A stretch of 54,760 bases of DNA from Circinella minor (lineage: Eukaryota > Mucoromycota > Mucoromycetes > Mucorales > Lichtheimiaceae). Made by a program: the position numbers and the translations under genes. The stretch covers positions 1 through 54,760 of the forward strand of contig JAEPRB010000259.1 of the NCBI GenBank assembly GCA_016758965.1, in the 5' to 3' direction. Within the stretch, counting starts at the first letter, position 1, and every line of letters starts with the position of its first letter. Positions 47,538 through 54,760 of the stretch are shown piece by piece. The notes beneath the pieces are model-generated. The model ran no database searches, was not told the origin of the DNA, and saw only the letters and a list, made by a program, of their open reading frames with translations.

Positions 47538-49839
47538 AGAAAGGATGTTTAGGACAGCAAAGTTGATAAGTTTTATTCAATTCTATAAACCCAGGGGATG
47601 AAAAAAAAAAGTTACATATAAATATTTGGTTTTAAGCTATACCATACAAACCTATAGTAACCGACAGATTACTCTCGCTTATAATTTATGGGTCACACGG
47701 GGCCGGTTGCTTGGCAACATTTTCCCAATATGAGCTGAAATGCAATAATGATCATAATAGTTACATAGGAATTACGTAAATTATTTTAGTCCGCACTCTA
47801 TTAGCAATGGTCCATTGGTAAATTATATCTAGTTCATAAAGAATACAAAATGACGTCAATAAAATGAAAATAAAGTGTGGGTGTGTGTTATTTAAAAAAA
47901 ATATTATAATAGTAATTTTTGACACCTTTATGTCATTTTGAAGAAAATTATGGAAACCCTTTTTTTTTTTTTTTTTTTTGCTTTTTATGCATGTGTTTGC
48001 TTGTGATACGAGTTACACACTGATATAATAATAATGCTGCAACAATCATCGATGAGTTGTGTGTGTCGCTTGGGGGGGAGTCGAGGGGACAGAGAGTTAA
48101 AAAATAACTATTTATAAGAAGAAATAAGGAGAAGAAGGGGGAGAAAGCAAGTGCTGTACATATAATATGAACAATAAAATGAATGTGTACGTAGAGTAAT
48201 ATATATGTCTGTTCGCTTATTGTCTTCAGCAGGATTTAAAAAAACATTAAACACAATACGTATTAACTTTGGAATTGGCTTCTAAATTCTTTGGTACTGA
48301 CAATTCTTTAATATGCTTGAAGTAATTATGTTTATAGGACATGAACTAAAGTATAATACCGGTCCCATAACATGTTTTTGGAAACCTAAGCAATAGATAC
48401 ACATGTTAATTCCAACACTCCTCCCCCCCCTTTTTTTTTATTTATATTATCATCTCCGGTGTTTTCATATACTAAGAATAGTAAAGCAGGAAAAAAAAAA
48501 GATAGTAATAGGATAAATAAATATTCGTTCAATGCTTAAATATTTTAAGAAAGATGTTCGATTTAATTCTATATAAAGTATGTAATAATACATCATTATT
48601 TTTAGTTCACATATTCATTTTTCTTAAAAAGATTTATATAATGTATATACATAAGTAAATTATATAACTACGTAAGAAACTCATATTATTATGAATAATA
48701 ATAATAATAATAAAAGAGTTACCCGACTCGCAACATAATCATTGTATTTTAAATCATTCGAAACGTTTACTTTTTATTTTATTTTATTTTGTTTTTGCTT
48801 GTTATTATAAATGGTTGTACAATGTGGCTTTATCATTATCATTGAATTAACATAATATTTAGGGGCCCACAGAAAATTCAATTTTTTTTAATACAAATAT
48901 TACAAAAACCTACATAATGTTATTATGGTACATGGCGTTTTATTATTATTATTATTACTATTAGGCCACATATAAATTTATTATATGAAATGAATGACTG
49001 GTATAATAATCAATTCTAACAGTAATTAATTCAACAAAAATCAGCTGAATATAATACAGTAGTACATTATGCGATCAGACAGGCGGACATATAGATACAT
49101 AGCTATATTAACATATAAATTATAAAAATTTACATGTCATAGGGTAATACTTTATAATTTTAGTCAAAAATATCATTTAAAATGCAGAAAAATTTGGGGG
49201 GAGAAGGGATTTGTAAAGATGAAATTGTTTAAACTGGGAAGAACATTGTGAGGTAGTGAGTATAGCATTTAACAAGATAAATAATAATGATAATAATCCA
49301 ATCATCCCACGTTAACGAGTGAGAGAGAAAAAAAAACAGAATTGTTTAACAAACCTTTTTTTTTTTTTGTTTACATTAAGACATAAATATTATTCTGCGC
49401 CATTTATATAAATCATGAACGAGACCATTGGCTCTAATCATAAGATAGAAAGGATAAAAAGAGACTAAGAAGAAGGGGGGGAGGTGAAAGGAAGGGAGAA
49501 GAAAGATTACTAAATCATTGGTCATTTGTTCCTTATTATACGCTCTCTTTGTTTCTCTTTATCAAAAAATGTTATATTTATAATGAATGGAATTAAGAAT
49601 AATAATGAATTATAACCAAATCAAAATCAACTTGTCAACTTCCTTATCCCCCCCAAATTCTCTTTCGTTCTCTTCTCCTTTTTTTTTTCTTTACTTATTT
49701 ACTTGTTCTTCTTTCTCTTTTTTTTTTCTTATTATCTTTTCTTTTTTTTTATATCTCTCTTGTGAATCAAAGAAACTTTTATTATATATATATATATATA
49801 TCTTCAAACAAACCAAATCTTATCTTTTAATAACAAACA
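46269..49839. other. 3.6-kb gene-free region
   Basis: The longest stretch without a supported gene. It contains T/A homopolymers (46430, 46826-46846, 47957-47979), (CA)n then (GA)n at 47509-47536, a GC-richer patch near 47693-47730 with GTTGCTTGGCAAC, and pyrimidine-rich DNA just before the F-box gene. All frames are below about 100 aa and low-complexity. I found no tRNA- or snRNA-like structure and no transposase motif. Confidence 0.5.
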
Positions 49840-50977
49840 ATGCTCCTTTCTCTTCCTAATGAATTATTACTTGATATTCTTAAATATCTTTGTAATGGAA
49901 ATCATTTGAAATTAATTTCGATAGCAAGGTAAAAAAAAAAATGTTGAATGAACGAAAATCATTGTAGAAGCTAAAAAAAAAAGTATATGAAAATGATGTA
50001 TTAACTAAATTACACTTTTTTTTCGATTCAAACTAACTAATGATGTAATTAAATGTATATATATAATATAATATAGTACATGCCATCGATTACATATGCT
50101 TGCTTCTGACCGAAGTTTATGGTCAGGACCTGTGAATGTCATTCTTGATAGATGGTCACACGATAATACAAAAGCACTTGCCCTCATGTTAGCTCAAGAA
50201 AAACACCATGGCATAAACGACAAGAAAACTTATTATCACACGACCCAAATCACAATGGCCATAGAACAAGCTGATGAATCTACTCACGATCACATCCAAT
50301 TATTAAGAAATTTATTTGAGATACAACAAGAAACACAACAACGCTCATCGCCATTAACAGATATTAGTATCTATGTCCCCGTTGTCATGCATATGTCATT
50401 AATAGAAAATGCTTTAATATATTACAATGGTTCATCCATTGAAAATATTATACTCCGCGATACCAATAATACTTCAACAAATGATAATGTCATCGAGGAG
50501 GATGGTAATAATAGCAACCATAGTAACCATGCCAACGATCATGACGATCATGCTTTTGACATAAGCCCATCCATTAAACAAGCAGTACATCAGTGGTTAA
50601 TAAAATCAAAACATGCATTAAAAAATATCGAATTTCCTTCATTTCCATTACACTGTCTACCAACAAGTGACCTGTCACGACTTGAATCCCTGACGATCTT
50701 GGCAGCAAAAAATCTTGATGCATATCAACTTCGACAAGACCTTCCAAATCTCAAATATCTTACACTTCATCTTCAACAAGCTGAGCATTTCTCTTATGTT
50801 AGACCCCTTTTGACGAACAAAGGCTTATACCCCTGGATTGAGTCATTGACAGTTATTTGTCATGATGATTTGAAGCTTTCACTGGATCAAAATGAACTTA
50901 CTGAATCTCTTATGACTATCAAGGGATTATCAAGAGTCAATGCTGGTTGGGATATGGTTGCTGTAGATACCCTCTAA
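49840..50977 (+). CDS. F-box protein
   Basis: Likely adaptor of an SCF ubiquitin ligase. The exons 49840-49928 and 50077-50977 give 329 aa. The N-terminus is a clear F-box split by the intron: LSLPNELLLDILKYLCNGN then LKLISIAS/TCHRLHMLASDRSLW. The rest is less conserved. It has an Asn/His/Asp-rich loop (about residues 165-190) and a C-terminal region with weak leucine-rich character (LSRLESLTILAAKNLD, LPNLKYLTLHLQQ). It differs from the F-box gene at 18842, which has a TPR in front. The target is unknown. Confidence 0.85.
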
Positions 50978-51227
50978 AGAAAAAAGATTATAATAATAAT
51001 GTTTTTTTTATTTTTATTTTTTGTTGTTTACTCAAACTCAATTCCCCGTTAAATATTTTTTTTTTTATTTATTTCATCTAAATTATTTACTACCATATTT
51101 TATTTATTTATTTTATATATTGTTGCTAGTTACGCACTTCAATTTACATTTAGATTTGAATATATTTATATATATTTTCTTTTCCCTTCATCAACATTAA
51201 AGACCTATCATTCATTCATTCATTCAA

Positions 51228-51265
<38 letters not shown>

Positions 51266-51705
51266 TGTGTATTTGTACTTTATATATAAATTTAAACCTT
51301 AAATTCTTTAGCAATAAAAATAATAGCTATTTTTCCTGTCCAGCAGAATTGCTATTACGTCCAAAACAAATATTTATATTTTTATGCATCTCCAAAAAGA
51401 AACCAAAAAATATAAACATGTAGAAAACAAGATCAACGGGTAAAAAAAATAAAAATAAAGAGGTATTATATAGGGGAAATCTTACAAATAAAAATAAAAA
51501 TAAAAAACCCTAAATTAAAAAAAGAAAAAGCCATCATAGTAATGTAAAGAAAAAGAAATGAAAAGAAAATGGGTGATAGTTATTAGTGTTAAATGGTTTC
51601 TTAGTGGTAAAGGTAATATATACAGAAAAAAAAGTCGATATTTTCTTTTTTTCTTAAATTGTTTACATTTGTGGCAATTATAATATAATGATAATAAAAA
51701 GATAT
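50978..51705. other. Convergent 3' spacer with poly-T
   Basis: Spacer between the F-box gene and the orphan minus-strand gene. It contains a 35-nt poly-T at 51230-51264, ATTC repeats at 51211-51225 and TTTTTA-type low complexity. No gene is seen. Confidence 0.6.
51230..51264. repeat. Poly-T (35 nt)
   Basis: A pure T homopolymer preceded by three to four CATT units in the spacer after the F-box gene. Confidence 0.9.
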
Positions 51706-52227
51706 TTAAAACATCCATGAACTACCAAGAAGCCTTCTTCGAGAACCCCCTTCACTAAATCGTCTTTGGGAAATAATGGTATGATTATTATTATTATTAT
51801 TATTTTCTAATTTTTCTTGTTGTTCCTGTAAATGATAATGTGTCTTGGATTTATAAATTGTATCATTCGTGTGTTTATTATCTTGTTCATTATTATCATA
51901 ATCGTCTTCTTCGTCATCATCATAATCATTTTTTAATAATTGATCTTCTTCAGCAAGTCTTGGAAAGGATACATATTCCAATTGAAATTTTGATGATTCA
52001 AAAGGGGGTTCTTCTTGTTCACAGTGATGATGATGATGTACAACATGAATTACAGTATCTTCAACCAGTGGTTCAATTCTATTATGAATAATTTTTCGAG
52101 GTTTTGAAGAAGATGAAGTAGGAATAGGTCGAAAAGCATTAATTAAATCCGCCCATAACTCAGTCCATAAGTTGTTAGCATGAAATGATAAACGAGACTC
52201 ATGGTGGTCGTGGAGTATGGGCGTCAT
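51706..52227 (-). CDS. Orphan acidic, His/Asn-rich protein
   Basis: An uninterrupted 173-codon frame with no family I recognise. The first 35 residues look ordered (LSFHANNLWTELWADLINAF). Then come a His run (VVHHHHHCEQEE), the segment FQLEYVSFPRLAEEDQLL, an acidic Asp/Glu/Asn block (DDDEEDDYDN) and an Asn run. The C-terminus is basic (QRRFSEGGSRRRLLGSSWMF) and could be a phosphorylation or sorting motif (RRFSEGG fits a basophilic kinase consensus). It is kept as a gene because the frame is long for this AT-rich DNA and its two ends are not low-complexity. No intron is needed. Confidence 0.6.
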   Translation of the reverse strand: MTPILHDHHESRLSFHANNLWTELWADLINAFRPIPTSSSSKPRKIIHNRIEPLVEDTVIHVVHHHHHCEQEEPPFESSKFQLEYVSFPRLAEEDQLLKNDYDDDEEDDYDNNEQDNKHTNDTIYKSKTHYHLQEQQEKLENNNNNNNHTIISQRRFSEGGSRRRLLGSSWMF

Positions 52228-53071
52228 TATAATGTTTTATTATTATGAGAAGAGGGGTAGAAAATTACGTATATTGAAAAATTAAGAGGGTGAGAGAAAA
52301 AGAGTAAAGAGAAGAACAAAAAAAAAAAAAAGTTAGGTCTTGTCTTTAATAAATAAGTGTAAAAAAAAAAAAAAAGTCTGTGGTGACTCTTTTGAATTTC
52401 TTTTTAGACACTCTCTACCCCACCCCACCCCCTCTCTCTCTCTTTCTCTTAAGATCCATCTAGGATGATTTCAAAGAGGCATTATATAGTCACAGCCACA
52501 TTTTTATCACTTTGAATAATATATACAGATCTTCAAAAATAAAAAATAAAAGAAAGTTTTGGATAGATGAATAGAAAACTTCCATTCTATCCCAAAAAAA
52601 ATGTATATATACAAAAAAAAAAAACCAAGGCCCTTAAAAAAAAAAAGCTCCTTTTGCAAAATGGGGAGATTACACGTTTTTAACTTGAGAGAGTTAAGAA
52701 ACACTTTTTTTAAATCACCAGAAATACACACTATTCAAAATTCATGTATTATCCAACTTTTTATTTCTTTCCCCCCCACTTTTTTCTTTTTATATTCCAT
52801 AAACCTTCTTCCCATGTAAAAAAAAAAAAAAAAGGAACTCTATCGACATAACACACAGGCACCTCTCAAATAAACTCCCTTCTTTCGAGGAGAGAAGAGA
52901 GAACCACAAAAAAAAAAAAAAAAAAAAAAAACCATTATAATCAAATCTGGTGTAATCTGTCTATCGATTTTACTATCCAAAAAAAAAAAAAAAAAAAATG
53001 GGGGTCTAAAAAAATGATTGCATTTTTATAATAATTATTATTATTTTGATGAAATGAATTGAATGATATTT
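52228..53071. other. Spacer between orphan gene and NDUFA6
   Basis: An 844-bp spacer holding the orphan promoter and the NDUFA6 3' UTR. It has several A-runs (for example 52908-52931 and 52980-52998) and a CT-rich patch at 52415-52450. The short frames here are homopolymer-derived. Confidence 0.55.
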
Positions 53072-53886
53072 TTAAGAACGGCCTTCATAAAACTTGTCTA
53101 AGAAAGTAGTTGGCTTTGGTGCTGCTTCTTCTTCTTGGAAATAACGATAAATATGGGTTTGTTGTTTCCAAACATTAATAGTTTCTTGATATTCCATTTG
53201 ACCCTTACTAATCAATACATCACGAACTTGAAGATCTTTGACATAACGATGCTTTTCGAATTCTTCACGGATCTTGGCACGTAAAGCTGGAGTTGGGATA
53301 TCCAATTCGTGAATTTTTTGGATTTCGGGAACCTTTGAAAAAAAATAAAAAATAAAATAAAAATAAGTTTATACTACACTACTTAATAATAATCTCCCCA
53401 TTTCAAAATAACCTTCTCAACTTGTAACCCCTTCCCCTCTTTCTTTTTCTCTCTCTCTCTTTCTCCTCTTCTTTCTTCGTCCAAATACAAGTTCAATGGT
53501 GTTTTAGTCTCCTTTTTTTTTTGTGTGTTGTATATATATATATATATCCCCTTCATTCAATTATGTTGGGACCGAAATATAAAGATATCTATAATATCGA
53601 GTGGCACACGGCATAGGAGTAGTAGTAGTAGTAGTAGTAGTAGTAATAGAAGAAAAAGAGGAAGAAGAAGAAAAAAACACGCTCCTTATTCCTCCAACTC
53701 TCCCTTTTTTTCCTTCTCCCCCACATTTATCTTTAATTAATTGAATTAAAAACTTAAATGGGTATAGATAATTACCGATTTTTGAAACTTTCTATAAAGA
53801 GAGAGAGCACGACGAGTTGCTTCTGCAGCGTTTTTTGAAGAGGCAGTAGTTTCTGCAAATGCGGCAACACCAAATACTGCAGCCAT
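53072..53886 (-). CDS. Complex I subunit NDUFA6 (LYR protein)
   Basis: Accessory subunit of mitochondrial NADH:ubiquinone oxidoreductase that binds the acyl carrier protein through its LYR motif. The exons 53886-53776 and 53332-53072 give 123 aa. The N-terminus reads [17 protein letters not shown], with the LYR tripeptide at 30-32 ([11 protein letters not shown]). The second exon has [40 protein letters not shown] and a [11 protein letters not shown] block typical of NDUFA6/B14. Its presence argues that this fungus has an intact complex I, unlike Saccharomyces. The 443-bp intron (53333-53775) is the longest assigned in the window and contains an (AGT)9 repeat. Confidence 0.92.
53618..53644. 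repeat. (AGT)9 microsatellite in NDUFA6 intron
   Basis: A perfect AGT trinucleotide array inside the NDUFA6 intron, followed by an AAG/GAA-rich stretch. Confidence 0.9.
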
Positions 53887-54760
53887 TTTTTTTTTCGTTT
53901 AAGTTTTAATTAAGTAAAAAAAAAAAAAAAAAAGAGGATGTTGAATTTATTATTTATTGTAACAAAAAAAAAAAAATCGACGTCAGTAAAATCAACTCGT
54001 CGGCAAGGGAAAAAAGCTTCCGACCAATAAAAGACAGGTTTGAAGTTTTGGGTTAATTTAATAACGCGTTGTATTTAATTTTTCTTTAAATGAAATCATA
54101 TAGAATATAATACGTAATCATTTCCAATAGATACATAATATTAATAGATTTAAGTTGAATAATTAAAAAAATGAACTTTGTATTCGTTTATAAGAAAGAT
54201 TATTTTCAATTGAAAGTATTTGAAAGTATTTGATAGTTATGTCTATTATCATGGCGTGACACAGATGCAATTTAATCCCGGATATAATATATACGTATAG
54301 TATTTAAATGATTTGTCCTATCAAAAAAGACAAGAAACATATAACTCACTTCTACCCCGTCTTTTTTTTTTTTTATTTATTCTTATTTAAAACTGACACT
54401 AATTATATGTGTCATACTACTACTAATCCGATTTTTTTAAGTTTTCGCCTCCCAAATAAACTCCCTTACCCACTTTTCTAGATTAATATTATGTATATAA
54501 TAGAGTGAGTTTTAATCAATAACATAAAAGTTACAGCTGTTTTTATAATTAAGACCTGTGCTCAGGTCAATTTCATGGCTTATAAGAAGAAAAAAGGGGC
54601 CGGTCTATTCAATCAGTAGTTGTAAATAAACGGGAGATGCTTCAACATCACAAACAACACCATCATTTTATTTATTTATTATCATCTAATGTCATTATCA
54701 CTACTATAGTCATGGTTTTTATTATTTCAAACATATTGGAGTTACCTGATTATATAATAT
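53887..54760. other. Right-end flank upstream of NDUFA6
   Basis: An 874-bp flank with the NDUFA6 promoter next to 53887. It contains T/A runs and a 6-bp perfect stem GACCTG-TGCT-CAGGTC at 54553-54568. No gene is supported before the window ends. Confidence 0.5.

Overview
This is a eukaryotic window from a very AT-rich fungal genome. Long A/T homopolymers, (AT)n, (GA)n and (CA)n tracts fill introns and intergenic DNA. Coding exons are compact and split by short GT-AG introns of about 40-150 nt. The gene content (Atg29, Pho80-type cyclin, DUF3844 protein, yeast-like single-chain FGAM synthase, F-box proteins) is fungal. The intron-rich structure, base composition, a Tc1-like relic and a recombinase-like gene of a kind I associate with Mucorales suggest an early-diverging fungus, probably Mucoromycota. 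That placement is inference.

Layout: PAP1 poly(A) polymerase (-) and a mitochondrial-type asparaginyl-tRNA synthetase (+) diverge from 2.8-3.5 kb. NAD-isocitrate dehydrogenase subunit 1 (-) and a Ser/Thr/Gln-rich protein of unknown function (+) diverge at about 8 kb. GTP cyclohydrolase I (-) and FGAM synthase (+) diverge at 12.8-14.0 kb. Next come a TPR/F-box/LRR protein (-), a 3-kb gene-poor stretch with a decayed Tc1/mariner fragment, ATG29 (-), mitochondrial citrate synthase (-), a Pho80-like cyclin (-) and an M17 leucyl aminopeptidase (-). A small four-exon recombinase-like gene (+) sits at 37.4-38.5 kb, followed by a SET-domain methyltransferase with a His/Cys/Asp-rich insert (+), proteasome alpha subunit PSMA1/Pre5 (+), a DUF3844 membrane protein (-), a second F-box protein (+), an orphan acidic protein (-) and complex I subunit NDUFA6 (-).

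Most genes are ordinary housekeeping loci in mixed orientation, with no biosynthetic cluster. The functional links I can defend are two mitochondrial Krebs-cycle enzymes (IDH1, CIT1) plus a complex I subunit, and the purine/GTP-using pair (ADE6, GCH1) that share a promoter region. Exon boundaries were derived by hand from reading frame and GT/AG sites. Nearly all models close in frame to plausible full-length proteins. The exception is the 3' end of PAP1, which runs into the poly-T tract at the left window edge.

The items most worth a second look are the recombinase-like gene at 37.4-38.5 kb, the metal-binding-like insert in the SET methyltransferase, the 10-nt microexon in GTP cyclohydrolase I, the shared GCH1/ADE6 promoter, and the cluster of TACGTA palindromes upstream of ATG29.
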